A stretch of DNA of 64,000 nucleotides from positions 124,001 through 188,000 of the forward strand of contig JABANP010000008.1 of assembly GCA_013115135.1 (NCBI GenBank). The letters run 5' to 3'. Of this stretch, positions 34,654 through 45,829 are shown piece after piece. Under the pieces are notes generated by a model. The model searched no databases. It had not been told where the DNA came from and saw only the letters and a list, made by a program, of their open reading frames with translations. The translations under genes were made by a program, and so were the position numbers. Source of the stretch: Perkinsus olseni (lineage: Eukaryota; Perkinsozoa; Perkinsida; Perkinsidae). Each line of letters starts with the position of its first letter. Position 1 is the stretch's first letter.

Positions 34654-35293
34654 TCAGAATACTTCATACCTTTCGCGGAGATCCTCGTAGGCCTTAGTCA
34701 CCATGGCGCACTGTTCTGGCATGTTTTCAACCTCTTCGGAGGCGGCAGCGCCAGAGCCCATAACGCCTGGTTGGGGTCTCTGGATCGATCCCGGCACCCG
34801 TCATCTAAGCACTCACCTTCAGCGCGACTTGACAGTTCCATAAGCTCATTAATATGGTCCCTAACATCTTCACAGGCGTACATACAGTTCATAGTCTCAT
34901 GAAGACCGCGTATGATAGGGCCGATCTCATCGTCACACAAGTAGGGCTCACACATATGATCGACCTACAATGGTAACGTAAGCTGCTCTTGAGTGGAAGA
35001 TGCCTCACCTTCTCGAGCTCGGATTCCCAGAAAGGGACGTCCAATACGAGATTGAGTCCATCCTCCCAGTTCGTGCCGAGTACCTTGGTGGGAGACATGA
35101 TCGAGATGGAAGAATGCAGAGGAACCCCGACCTGATAGTAGAGGTTGGAAGCTCGCTGGAGGGCCTCGGCCCTGGTGAACCTGTCCACTGTCAGCATCGA
35201 AAAACAGCGATTCGGGGTCATGGCCATCGGGAAGACCAGTCCAGATGGCACCATACGGCGTGAGAGGGTACGGCAGAGGAGACTAGAGGCCAT
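34654..35293 (-). CDS. Small protein with mitochondrial-type presequence
   Basis: Three phase-consistent exons: 35293-35009, 34964-34817, 34766-34654 (introns 44 and 50 nt), giving 181 residues. ATG 35293 begins MASSLLCRTLSRRM, Arg-rich and without acids for about 35 residues, a typical matrix-targeting presequence. The mature part has RFTRAEALQRASNLYYQ, PFWESELEKVDHM, and helical segments (GLHETMNCMYACEDV, AMVTKAYEDLRERYEVF). No family is recognised. The second intron contains GGATCGATCC, one of the T-arm-like motifs discussed in the findings. Confidence 0.6.
34767..34816 (-). repeat. Intron with T-arm-like motif (gene at 34654)
   Basis: 50-nt GT-AG intron. About 23 bases after the donor it holds GCCGGGATCGATCCAGAG. 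The core is palindromic, so orientation is ambiguous. The match to the family below is weaker than the others. Confidence 0.35.
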
Positions 35294-35956
35294 CAGAAGG
35301 AGCGATAACGGCACTAAGATTGATAGAAATCTAGACCATTCAGGTATGGGCAACACACGACGGAGCAGCTCACTTACTGACCCGTCAGGAGCGGTCGGAG
35401 GGCGTTAGACCTGTCCCGAGTCTTCTCCGAACATCGTCAGCTGTAGACGGGAGGAGCAAGCCGTCTCCACCATATATGCTATAGAGGCTGGTTCCGCTTT
35501 AAAGAAAGGGCGCACCGTGATTGCGCTGGTCGTAGGAAGATTTACCGGCCAATTGTCATGTGCGTGCGCCCTGGTGATCGATATGCCTGCGTAGAACCAG
35601 ACTGGTGCAATGTTTACAGATGAAGAGTCTAACTGTGGAATGATTGAAACATGTGGGAACTGATGCTGATGTGCTCATGAATGCTGGTGGCGTTGAAGCC
35701 CTTGACGGGCCCCGAATCACGTAATTGCTTCTTTCGTCACGGATATGTTAGTTTTTAGTCTCCAATAGTCCAACCGGTGTAGTAGGCGGACAGTAGAGCA
35801 CGGGACAGCAGTTACGGCACACGGAGGCTTCACTGCCGCTGCGGTTTGAACTACCACTCTGTACGAAATGGTCATAGTTCGGTGATCTCTCTGTGTTAGT
35901 TTTTCCTTGCTCCTGGTCGTCTTCAATTCGTCCTCTGCCGCCGTTTGGTAGTAGTC
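35294..35956. other. Divergent intergenic region
   Basis: Separates the start of the mitochondrial-type gene (minus) from the chromodomain gene (plus). Likely contains two 5' regions. No gene or repeat supported. Confidence 0.4.
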
Positions 35957-36540
35957 ATGGCCTCTCCTGAGTATTACGAAGTTCAGGCCTTGTTGGACGT
36001 GCGGAAGATATCGGGGAGGAAAGAAGAGTAATAATAGGGCCGAGAGTGATAGATACGGGAAAGGTGTGGTATGGCAGGTTCCTGGTCAAATGGAAAAACT
36101 CTCGAGAGCTCACCTGGGAACCATCGGGAAACATTGGATCCGGCCTTAATGACGTTAAGGAGGTACGGCATGTAGCGGTGGTCGTGGGCTTAGTCAGTTG
36201 GCGATACTTAGACGCTGCGGCAGAAGAAAGAGCGTTTCAGAGGCAGAAAACCGACCGAGGCAGTAACAGGGCCTAAGGGGGTCGTTCGAAAGGTCTACCG
36301 AAAACGGAGTCCCAGTCGATCGAGCTGTAAGGCGGTCAATTCGCGCGGCATGAAAATGATGTGTCCTGCTCTGGGTTAGCATCTGGAGATGACTATACAT
36401 CGCATAGCGAGTCTAGTGATGATGAGGACCTTAAGGAGGAGCCTACCAATGGTGCCACTGGGGCCGAGCAGCAACCTCGGAAACCCAATGAGGATGAGAA
36501 GATGAAGGTGATAACGACATCCATGACAGTGTCATGGTAG
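35957..36540 (+). CDS. Chromodomain protein
   Basis: ATG 35957 opens MASPEYYEVQALLDVRK. After an intron comes GRFLVKWKNSRELTWEP, a chromodomain signature: an aromatic-cage Tyr near the start and the VKWK-TWEP strand pair. Chromodomains bind methylated histone tails or nucleic acids. A basic stretch follows (TLRQKKERFRGRKP, VYRKRSPSRSS), then, after an intron beginning GTAAGG, an acidic stretch (HSESSDDEDLKEEPTNG). The intron between RKISG and the VKWK part is uncertain: GT sites give either a very short intron (17 nt) or a longer one that removes RKISGRKEE. The 3' end at 36540 is tentative. This could be HP1-like or a piece of a larger regulator. Confidence 0.6.
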
Positions 36541-36677
36541 AGTGTAGTCGTGGAACTATATTGTGCCGTGTGTGATCTATACGAGGAATGTAGAGAGGAT
36601 TAATGTGGATCACATCCCAATCCACAGCTCCGTAGGATATTAAATTATAGAGTATCTGATGCAATGAAGTAGGGAAG

Positions 36678-38220
36678 ATGGTTCATCGTTCTTCTGGTGT
36701 AGGGGTATCAGCCAACCCCTTCGGATACCACTATGGGCAATCGAGGAGCACTGCCGCCTCGCCCTATCCCGGTTGCAAGATTCCGCGGAGGATTATTTGG
36801 TAGTAATGGCGATGTGGAATAATGAAGGGATGTCCGTGGTTGGCAGGCATGGTGGATGATTTGAAACAGAATGCAGTACTGAGAATAGTCAACACGGCCG
36901 GTGTGCGGTATCTACCGGAGACTAAGGTTAATAAGCTCTTCATAGAGTACCTCTACGGCACTGATGCGGAGTCGTCAGTAACGGCTGATCTGCAATACGA
37001 GCAAGCTGTAGTGGACCTTATGTGGAGCATGACGGCCAACCTACAGGGCTTGGATGAGACCACTCGATCTGATCTTAAGGAATGCTTATTGAGGTTGGCG
37101 CGACAACTCAGGCTGCAACCAACGATGACGTCAAAGATGCTTCAAGATTGGTTCAATCGCCATCACCATGTGCATGCTACTGGCTCACCGTCCTACAACC
37201 TCATGAACGTGTCAACGTTTCGGGCTATATGCTCTTGGATGGCGGCCTTGAAGGAAGAAAATTCTACAAAAGTGGAGGAGTTTAGCGGGGGAGAAGGTGG
37301 AGGCAGTGTAGCTGATGTTGATGTGGATGCTTTGATTAATGGCACTAATGATGGTAACGCTTACATCCATTCTGTTCCTGCATCGCTCCGCTAGAATTAT
37401 ACCGCGCTCTTCAGTTGAAATGGAAGAGGCCGCTGAGGCTGTTGACGACCCCATAGTGGCGGAGTTCACTAAAGCACAGAATGAGATGTAGCGCACACTC
37501 GGCTCCTGGGTAGTCGCGAGTGTGCTCCTGCTTAGGTTTGGTGAATCTGAGGATACTGATGAGGGTGATATCTGTACCCTAATCCATCTAGTGTATGCTG
37601 CCAAGAACCCAAGCAAGCTCTCGGAGGTGATAGGTCTTGGGGGGAGGGAGCTATGACAGAGCGTCGCTGGTCAGATGCCTGGCCTTATAGCAAAGTACTC
37701 GGCAACACTGAAGGCCCTGTACGAGAGTATATGCAAGAAGTATGGCGTCGACTGTAATAGTCAGGGGAGAGGAGGGGGGGCGATGGAGCGTTGGGTTAGG
37801 TGCTGAATTCGCGACTGAGTCCAACATCAAAAACTACAAGACGATGGAAGAGTTTGCTGCGTACTGCTTGGCTAGTGTAAGTGTGGTTGGGGATAGTATC
37901 GGTCACCTCCCGGATAGTATTCTTCGCTGTTGTCATTCCTCCGATGGGTTTCGAATCTCATCAGGCGCGATCACTCTATGCAACATACAACCCAGCTAAG
38001 TTGGATGAAATTGAGGATATTCTGGCTAAGAATGCCAACCAGGAGGCGCAGGTGGTGGCTGCCATTCGCCAAAAATATGATGAAGGGCGAGGCTGCAGGC
38101 CTGGTAGTACGATTGGGGAACTTAACAGAGCTGAGCACCCGAGTGCACTCTCCGCGGTATGCCTAATGCTGCATACGTCCTGTCCTGCGACGGCCGCATC
38201 GCCGAAATTTTAAGGATACT
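36678..38220 (+). CDS. Uncharacterised multi-exon protein, N-terminal part of the 36.7-43.7 kb locus
   Basis: Exons joined in phase encode a polar alpha-helical protein: RIVNTAGVRYLPETKVNKL, AVVDLMWSMTANLQGLDE, then ALYESICKKYGVDC, and ARSLYATYNPAKLDEIEDI followed by QVVAAIRQKYDEG. The YNPAKLDEIEDILAK pattern with a trailing KYD/KYG is a short repeat seen in various protist proteins; it recurs downstream (IYKAYNRGKVKD). ATG 36678 is a plausible start but its first join is not phase-proven. Introns are about 45-90 nt with good GT-AG ends. One (37877-37964) has a T-arm-like hairpin near its 3' end. Whether this is one gene with the next feature is open. Function unknown. Confidence 0.4.
37877..37964 (+). 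repeat. Intron with T-arm-like hairpin
   Basis: 88-nt GT-AG intron. Near the acceptor GATGGG-TTTCGAAT-CTCATC forms a six-pair hairpin around a TTCGAAT loop, as in a tRNA T arm. Flanking exons join in phase. Confidence 0.5.
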
Positions 38221-38399
38221 AGTTTTCGTGTACGCGGATACTCGACGTATCCGTGCGTTCGTCTTGGATAAAGTCGTCTTGGTATCCCTTTTTATAGTAA
38301 TGATACCGCGGCTGCACCTGTCTATTTCGTCATATTTTGATGCATGCATTAGCGTACCACTTTAGCATCCAGTCACCAATGGGTTCAGGGACGTATTAT

Positions 38400-41300
38400 C
38401 CACCTAGCTGTCCTGAGTACGGTATACTGGAGCTCATAAGGGAAGTACTGGCCGTATACAACCCGGACCTGCTAAGTAGGCGGCCGCTATCACCACTCTG
38501 TTGTTTGCCATGATGGGCTCAGGATCCATTGAGCATACGGTCTTCACGCAGTACCGCTCGAGGGAATTGTACGTGTATTTGGCTGTGTGTGATAAGTACG
38601 GAGTGGCTGTCGACGAAGAGAGGCTGGTAATGTCGGGTGATGGGATCGAACCTGGGTGCCGGATGGTTACGCATAGGCTTCTGTCGTGGAGACTTACCAT
38701 GAGAGGCAGAAGACGCAGAGACAAGAACAAGTGTTCAATGTTGTCAAGGAGATTTACAAGGCGTACAACCGCGGGAAGGTTAAGGATGTAAGTTGAGGAT
38801 ACTCGAGGAAGCGCAAGATCGCAAGAATTCGCTGTCAGATCCATCGGCTAGTGAACAAGTTCTCGAGATCTACTTCGTCGGAACTGGAGTTGATACAGGC
38901 CGTCTGTAACAAATTCAGAGTGCCTTTGTACGTCAAGGTCGATATTATATGTAGGGGATGACCCAGGTTCGAATCCCAGGCTTTGTATTTTGCGCCTTGT
39001 TATTTCAGCCCGTATGCTGGACCCTGGTGCTCTGGATGTAACATGGCATGGTAAGTTCCAGAAGGCTGTTGAGAAGAGCGACTTGTCGATGCATGTAAGC
39101 TGCTGCTACTGCTTGTCGGCCGGCGGGGTAGTAGAAGCTAAGAGGTGATGGTCTTAGGTGTGGGGGCTGATACAAATGGAGATGTCCAGTAACATGGACT
39201 CACATCTAGTGTCCCAGCCACCGCTACAACTGAGTGGCGAAGATGCTTCTATCCTCACTCTAGACAGATTGTCCGGAGAGGAGCAGTGGATGACGGCCGA
39301 GATGCTGGTAAGAGGTCCCGAGTTCGATCCCTGGATTCTGCAATTATTCCTTGTAGATCCGGGGCCGAGGTGGTATGATGTCGAATGAGGTGATCATGCG
39401 GGACCTTCTAGACCAAAAGGGTGGGGAATCTACTGCCGCTGCTGCCGTCGTCTCTGCCTATCTTCCATCCTTTTCAGTCCATGATCTGGGTATAAATAAA
39501 TACCCGTCACAACTACGGTACCGTATTACACAGCAGGAGCCAGAGAGCGTTCAGTGGGACTCATTCTGGGTAGCCGAGACGCCTCGTCTAAGTTGTACTT
39601 TGTCGGTAAGTTACCTGTTGCTGGTGATGGTACCCTCTGCATCTACTATCTTGATCACTGTCTCAGATGAATTCCGTGTCCCCACCAGAGCCGTCTGCGA
39701 CTGGCTATCGGCCTCAACGGCTTTGGCTCAGTCTACAGGACTTGCTGCAATGGATACATCATATCCGACAACAGTATCAAGTGGCGGCTGATGAGCTAGC
39801 TCAGAGTGTGCTGCAGAAGGGAGGGCCAGAGGATGGACCGGTAGGTGCCCTGGGTTCGATCCCCTGGCTAGGGTGCTTTGATTACGCTCACTTCAGGTCG
39901 TTCAGCCGCCATTGACTGCAAAGAGGGAACAGCCGACTCAACCCCTGCTCTCTTGTCACGTTGCTCTGGTGAGCCCGAAGCTCACTGTATTTGCTGGAGA
40001 CTATCGTACCCTGATCATTGATGAGTACGCGCGCGGGTTCGATCCCTGGCGGCGGTACTTCTCGTCGTTAGGTACCCCGAGTGCAGCCTCAACCGGCAAC
40101 AGAATCATGTTTGGTTTTTGCCAAAGGGTAGTCGGAAGAATGACATCATTGATAAGGTGATACCTCTCTCCGTTGTATCAAGAGGCATGCATATCCTTTC
40201 AGCTGCGAGCAGCATGCGCGGCTTGGCCGAGATGGCTACGTCATGGAGGTGCTGTTATCATTGACTATGATAGAGTACACTTCATCGGTGGTCTAAGGCG
40301 GAAGGCTATGTACTAAGGATGGATTCCTGTCTACTGTCGTCATGCAGGTCGTCAGGTATCGAGAGGGTATCAAGCAAATAAACCGGTTGTTGGGAGATGA
40401 GGCAGGATCTGGTAGTGAGGGGCCTTCTATTGCTGGCTTCATCACTCATCACTCCAACGGGAACGGGTTGACTAGCTCTGTGTACTTGAATGCGATTTGG
40501 TGTAACTGAGGAGTAAGGGCTCATGTATGTTGTGTAGAAGGGAATGGCGACATGCTGACAGCCTCGCGTTTAGAATCAAATTGTCCTTGTTGTTCTTGCT
40601 TTTGGTCCTGGGTGATGTTGAGGATCTCGCCTCAGTCCGAATCCCGAGGTATATGCTATCCTTGCCTCTGGGGGCACTCCAACCTCAACTACAAGAGTTA
40701 GTGTCGGATTATGATGATCATGAGAGTCAAGACGACTATGGTGAAAGTGATCCAGAGGTAGTGGTGGTGGTAGGGCGGAGTGGACTGGTGATGACGGGGT
40801 TCTTGTGATGGTAGGTTCCCAACAGAGCTCATTAGACCATTGAGGTTGTCGCGCCAGCAGATGAGGGATGCGTTCATACAGGGAGCCCTGTGCCTCAACT
40901 GTGATGATATTACACATAAACCTGCTGATTGTGGGGTCAGACGGAAGGTCGGTATGGGCCCGCATGGTTGGTGGTGGAATCGCTGCAAGCAAGGCGTCCT
41001 CTCACAACTGCACTCGTCTATCATATACAAAAGCGTGTATCCGAACTTCTTTCTAGAGCGTCATCCTCATCTCCTGCAGCACATGATCGAGTTGATATGG
41101 TCAGGTCTGCTGGAACTGCCATGGAGCCCATCAAGGTCACACTTGCACTACACGTTGCAGGTAGTAGTAGTCGTGGCACCGTCCGTACTGTCAACCCTCA
41201 TTCTTTCTAGGTTCTGTCAGTGTAACCATAGTGCCTTTGTACTACTGGAATGTGTTAAAGAGGGGGTAGAAGGGCACAGGAGTGGGCCAAGAATCGCCAC

Positions 41301-43660
41301 TACCAAGAGCAGTTCCAACTCAATCGGACGTAGGGCTGGACTACACCGCACGCCGCTCAGCTGGCAACCGCAGGTACCTAGATGTGGAGACAGCAATCTC
41401 GAACGCTGAGGCTGCGGGCAAGGATTGGAGTGATGAGATAGTGGAGATGGTTCGCATACTGTGAGTCTGCGAGGATGATCTCGAAAGGAGTGGTATGAGC
41501 ATTGTCTGCACGCAGGTACAACGCCGGCCAATGGTTACCGAATGATTGGAAGGAACACTTTGAAAGGTCATTAGCGAACGCTAGTGCCGTGAAGGCGGAG
41601 GAGGGTCTGGCGGATCAGGTGGGGGCTTGCGTCCGAGCCTGCAGGCAGATTGTACTCCATGCATACCTCAGGCAACAGCGGCTGAGAACGAGGCTAGTTC
41701 CACTGGAGCTATCAAGCCGGTATGCTAGGACTCGTTATGGTCTCTATGTTAGTGTCTTCTGTCCTACCTCAAGATACTCCCTGCTACCCCGCCTCCGGTA
41801 CTGCCTGATCAGAAATATAAGTGGATCGAGCGCATATTCCTTGACGAGTTGCTGGGTGTTGGCATGCTTGGTCGTGACGCTGTTAGAGCTATTGTGGGCT
41901 CTAGAGGTGAGGCTGCTAGGCTGAGGGGTTGGGAGAGATCCTCTGGGGGCTCAGGTCAAAATCATAAGGAGATGGAATCAGCCACACAGAGCCGGATTTA
42001 CTTTAGGGGTATGGGGATGAAGGATGGAAGTGTTGGTAAGTACAGCTTGGCGCTGGTATAGTGGATGATGATGCGTGTCAGGTGGAGGGAGCTGAGGAGA
42101 TGCCTGACCTGCGCCACTTCGATACCGAGGCACGGATACACGTCCTAGTTAAATGTAGTGTTGAGGTTGATTGTAGTTGGATTGAGGGGGCATGGCTTTC
42201 CTTCTAGGCGATCAGCCCCCTCAAGCAAAGGCTGTCCGATCGATGCTTATTCGGATTATACGCGGTCTCGAGTCTGATCGTCAAGCAGGCGGCGGGCATG
42301 GGTGAGGTCCCCTTCTTCCTCGCCGAGCTGTTGATGATGGTGTTCAGGTCATTGCCACCACTGTGTGATGCCTTCCACTGGCTGGAGAGTTCTAAATACC
42401 AGAGTGGTATGGGTAAACGGGAGGACATGGATCGATACTCAGGAGGGGCTGATGATGGAGCTAGACCAGTACGATGAGGCTAGTTGCACGGGTTCAATCC
42501 CTGGCGACGGCTCATTCGTTCAGTTGCCTGCTGGAGGCATTCAAGGCTTGGAGATAACCCTCGGTGACAATCGTGATAAGGAGGTCGAATGCATTGCAGC
42601 ACTGGCTACATGCTCAGGGTATTGAGGCTAAGGTAATGGGGCTGATGAGGGCTCGCTGTGGCCTGACGGTTCGTGCTACAGACGGACCCCAACCTCACGC
42701 GTATATTGATACCGTCAACGCGGAAGATCGAGACCTCAGTAGCGATCAAGGAGAGGGAGCAACCGAAGGAGTTTGATGATAAAATGGAGGAGAGAAAACA
42801 GATCATCAGTAGAGCGGTCATTGCCTGGCTTATTCCGTATCTTCCTGTGTTCAACCTTAGATTCCCCGGCAGTGCGCCATTCGGTGTACTCCGCACTATT
42901 CCAGCTATTCGCGTTGTGGCCTGCTCAGCCTCCTGCCGTCAGTGGAGTGTGAGTTGCCATCATCATATAAGCTACAGTCAAGTGGCTTCATAGGTACTGG
43001 TTCGAACCATGGCAGCTCGAACCCATCGGGCTGATCGGAAGGATACGAGCTACTGCTCCAGAGGACCAGCCTATTGAAGGTAGCCTCTCAGGCCAACCAC
43101 AACAATTGTCGGGTGGTTGAGATCTAGTGGTGCTTGTAGATGACCGTTTTTGGATGGATGTGGGCCAGCGGTGTCGCCTGTCTGTGAAGGGCGCAGAGGA
43201 GGTGGCCGGCCTTCTGGAGGCGATGGAGGAGTTGCCCGAGAATGTCGATAAGGATATGTGCGTTGAGGTCAGACACAAAGGGATGTGCCGTTCAGTTGGT
43301 TCAGATGGTCCTGACCTCAGATTCTGAGAACATTCGTCGGCTCAGTACAGTGTGCAGCGAAGGATCACCGTTTATTGCTGTAAGGTTGTTGTGGAGGCCA
43401 CTGTAGGATGAAGGATGATAACGCGTGTCCAGATATTTACGTTACCCATGGGCGATGGTCCACACCACCGGTGACGATGAGCTCACGGCCCTCAACTTGT
43501 TCCCGCGCAACGTCTCGGTCCACCTTATTAACAAGGAGATACGGGAGACAGGCCGATTAGGTAGGGCCGACGAGCGAGCATCGACTAACGAGAAAGTGTT
43601 GATTGTAAGGGACCAATACTGGTGATGTTACTGCGCTGAAGTCGAGAGTCAAGCAGCAAA
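38400..43660 (+). CDS. Uncharacterised exon-rich locus with motif-bearing introns
   Basis: A chain of short exons, about 60-200 bases each, separated by GT-AG introns of about 45-80 nt. Exon texture is clearly coding: VDEERLASVVETYHERQKTQ, FNVVKEIYKAYNRGKVKD, EQWMTAEMLIRGRGGMMSN, SVLQKGGPEDGPVVQPPLT, LIIDEYPECSLNRQQNHVW, DDKMEERKQIISRAVIAWL, and KGAEEVAGLLEAMEELPEN. Many joins can be shown to be in phase (for example across 38627-38676, 39308-39356, 39841-39896 and 40025-40071). No catalytic domain is recognised. Start, end and exon count are not settled; it may be two or more genes, or the middle of one protein that begins near 36678 and ends in the SAP-KH exons. At least seven introns contain a T-arm-like motif. 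Confidence 0.4.
38627..38676 (-). repeat. Intron with T-arm-like motif, reverse orientation
   Basis: 50-nt GT-AG intron; exons on both sides stay in phase (EERL then ASVVETY). From +15 it reads GGGATCGAACCTGGGTGCC, the reverse complement of a tRNA variable loop plus T arm. Confidence 0.6.
38951..39008 (+). repeat. Intron with T-arm-like motif
   Basis: 58-nt GT-AG intron with CCCAGGTTCGAATCCCAGG starting about 11 bases after the donor. This contains the full Pol III B-box core GGTTCGAATCC. Confidence 0.6.
39308..39356 (+). repeat. Intron with T-arm-like motif
   Basis: 49-nt GT-AG intron, in phase between EML and IRGRG. It begins GTAAGAGGTCCCGAGTTCG and continues ATCCCTGG; GAGGTCCCGAGTTCGATCC is exactly the kind of sequence found at the variable loop/T arm of tRNAs. 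Confidence 0.65.
39841..39896 (+). repeat. Intron with T-arm-like motif
   Basis: 56-nt GT-AG intron, in phase between PEDGP and VVQPP. It contains CCCTGGGTTCGATCCCCTGG from about +8. Confidence 0.65.
40025..40071 (+). repeat. Intron with T-arm-like motif
   Basis: 47-nt GT-AG intron splitting a Glu codon (IIDE, then YPECS). It contains GCGGGTTCGATCCCTGGC from about +10. GTTCGATCCCTGG is identical to the copy in 39308-39356. Confidence 0.65.
42469..42523 (+). repeat. Probable intron with T-arm-like motif
   Basis: GT-AG interval of 55 nt (or 41 nt if the donor is 42483) containing GGGTTCAATCCCTGGCGACG, close to the 40025 copy (GGGTTCGATCCCTGGCGGCG). The phase of the flanking exons is not settled. 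Confidence 0.45.
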
Positions 43661-43743
43661 GTGTGAAGAGCGGGGATCGACCCGGGGACCATTTGCTTGA
43701 GCGTCTCTCACCCGACCGAGTGCCCGAAATGGAGCCTGCGTAG
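43661..43743 (-). repeat. Intron with a longer tRNA-like stretch, reverse orientation
   Basis: 83-nt GT-AG interval. Near its start it reads GCGGGGATCGACCCGGGGAC, a reverse-complement T arm, followed by about 50 bases that could be the rest of a degraded tRNA-related sequence. I could not fold a full cloverleaf. Confidence 0.45.
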
Positions 43744-45370
43744 GGTGGATTCGGTTCGTTATCGGTTTAGCCAGGCTACCCCATCACAGGTACATCGGTT
43801 ATGCTGTGGAGTGGCTGCTACCTGATGATGTGTTGTTGCATACAGCGGCAGCTGCCGCGGCAGCCGGGCATGCCGGTGGTGCTGCTGGTGGAGAGGAGAG
43901 GGCCCAATATGGTGATGAGGCAGAAGCAGCGCAGAGGTGACCCCTCCTACCGGCGAGGAGGTAACGATCTTGCGTTCTTTTTTAGAGTTCCAGTGGCTGC
44001 TGCTGCTGCCGTCCCTGTTCCCGCGCCTAGTCCCGCTGAAGCTAGACCGACTGCAATCAAGGGCGAGATCGGTCAGGATGCCGTCATAGTGGATGATGCC
44101 TCGGATAATGCAGTAAGGTTTCTAACCCTGGTTCAACAGCTGCCTCCGGTGTTCCTTTTAATTGACTCTTTTGCTCAGCCACAGAGTCAGCGGGACGAGT
44201 ATATGGCGATGTCGGTGGCACAGCTTCGGGAGAAGCTCCGCGCACAGGGCCTTCCAGTAGGGTTGAGTGGATGTCCCCCACCGCTGAGGTGAGCATGGTC
44301 CTTTTCCAGGTTACTGGACGGAAGACCGATTTGGTGGATCGACTGCTGAAGCGGCCAGTTGGGGCGACACAGAAGGGTGCACAGGGCCCGGCCATGTGAG
44401 TGGTCCACCTCAATCACAGTCGTTGTCTCACACTATCACTGGTGTCAGCTACAAGTGCCGAGTGGAGCTGCCGGTGCAGCTCATGGGCTGGCATGAACTG
44501 CGTAACAACCTGTGCGGTGATCGGAATGGTCACTTCGACCATGTTCACGCCCAGTGCCCCGGGACTAAGCTCAGCCTCGCTGGAAGTCAGAGCGCGGTAG
44601 GTCATAACTCCCTTACCATGCACTCCGCAGTATTCCACTGCTTATGGTTTGGCAGGCCCTGCAAGGTTCCGCTCGACTGCATGTTTTGGTCACTACTAAT
44701 GGGCTAGAGGCCGATTATAAGAAGGCGAAGGATCTTGTGGTGGACCTGGCCAAGGCCGTCGCTGAGGTAGGCCTTCAGTGTTCGGTAGGCCTCCATCTGC
44801 TTCCACCGGGGGTTATCAATCTCAGCACGGAGCCGAGGTCATGCTTGGAGATCTGTCACCGACACAATTGGAGGGCATTTTGGCTGAGGTAGTACTAATG
44901 ATTGTAGCTGAAGGGTAGTAATCAACGTCATTGGTATGAGTGATGGTAACACTGGTGAGATGTATCATGCCTCTACGTGTGTACCATTGCGGCTTGTCCC
45001 TTTGTTAGATCAAAATTGTGGAGTTGACAACATCAGCTGCCCCGGTACCGGCCAAGGCCTCGGCCACTGGTGGTGGCTCAGAAGGCAGCGGTGCACCGAG
45101 TCAAGGTAGTTGGTGGGGACACGTCTGATCTGGTAAGCGTTACTCACATATTCAGGTGCAGCAGGCGCTGGAGCGTCATCAGCGTTCAATAGGCTGTTCG
45201 GAGCCCTACAGGCTGCTGCGGCGAAGGGCACACAAGGGACCGGTGGACCTGACTCCAACTCCGCCCCCAACGCGTAAGCCTTTCCATTCTCGTAGGCCGA
45301 GGTATCTTGTTCTTTGCCTCAGTGGTACGCCAACTGGACGACAGGCTGCCTCCTACGAAGACCTCTGAGT
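43744..45370 (+). CDS. SAP domain plus KH-like domain protein
   Basis: Nucleic-acid-binding protein, joined from several exons. An Ala/Gly-rich segment (VEWLLPDDVLL, then a run of Ala) leads to a Pro/Ala linker, an acidic patch, and a SAP domain: MSVAQLREKLRAQGLPV joined to TGRKTDLVDRLLKR across an intron ending CCAG at about 44308. SAP domains bind DNA or RNA scaffolds. A KH-like domain follows: ELPVQLMGWHELRNNLCGDR, GTKLSLAGSQSA, LHVLVTTNGLEADYKKAKDL, with GDRN in place of the usual GxxG. It resembles the KH of splicing proteins of the KHDC4/BBP type. The tail is Ala/Gly-rich. One intron (44113-44139) would be only 27 nt. The start lies upstream and may join the preceding locus. Confidence 0.6.
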
Positions 45371-45829
45371 GTGGTTACACTAACTGCTACTGTTTCAACG
45401 TTTGTCATTACCATTCATGAATCTGTTGGGTTGGGTCATCATTCCTTCAGCTCCTCTGTAGTCGTGGTAGCCGGGGCCTCGTGAAAAGGACGGATGTTGT
45501 ATTGCTGATGTACGCTGACTCTGAAAGTTGTTGGTCACTCGTGGGTATGCCCACGCTGTGCGAGCTACGTGCAACCGCCCTTAGCGGGTGGATGGTGTAC
45601 GAGTCCTCCAACCTTTTCATCTCGTCAACGTACGAAGTGTGTCACCTTTCCGGTATGCTCTACTTTGGTATCGAGATTGGACACGTTGGGCCGTACAGTC
45701 CTCAGTCGGTCTCCTCGTATCTCGGCAAAGGGCGATGGACTCTAGTATAGGACACGTCTTAGTCTCCGTCATCATTAGGAGGCCTGATACTAGCAGATCG
45801 GTCAGTAGCATAGTAGTGTTGTTAACGTG
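45371..45829. other. Intergenic stretch
   Basis: Between the SAP-KH exons and the acyl-CoA dehydrogenase start. An open frame at 45481-45750 lacks an ATG start and recognisable features, so I do not call a gene. Confidence 0.35.

Noticed and set aside
43661..43743. Functional tRNA gene on the minus strand
   Set aside because: The T arm is tRNA-like, but I could not form a seven-pair acceptor stem or a proper anticodon arm.
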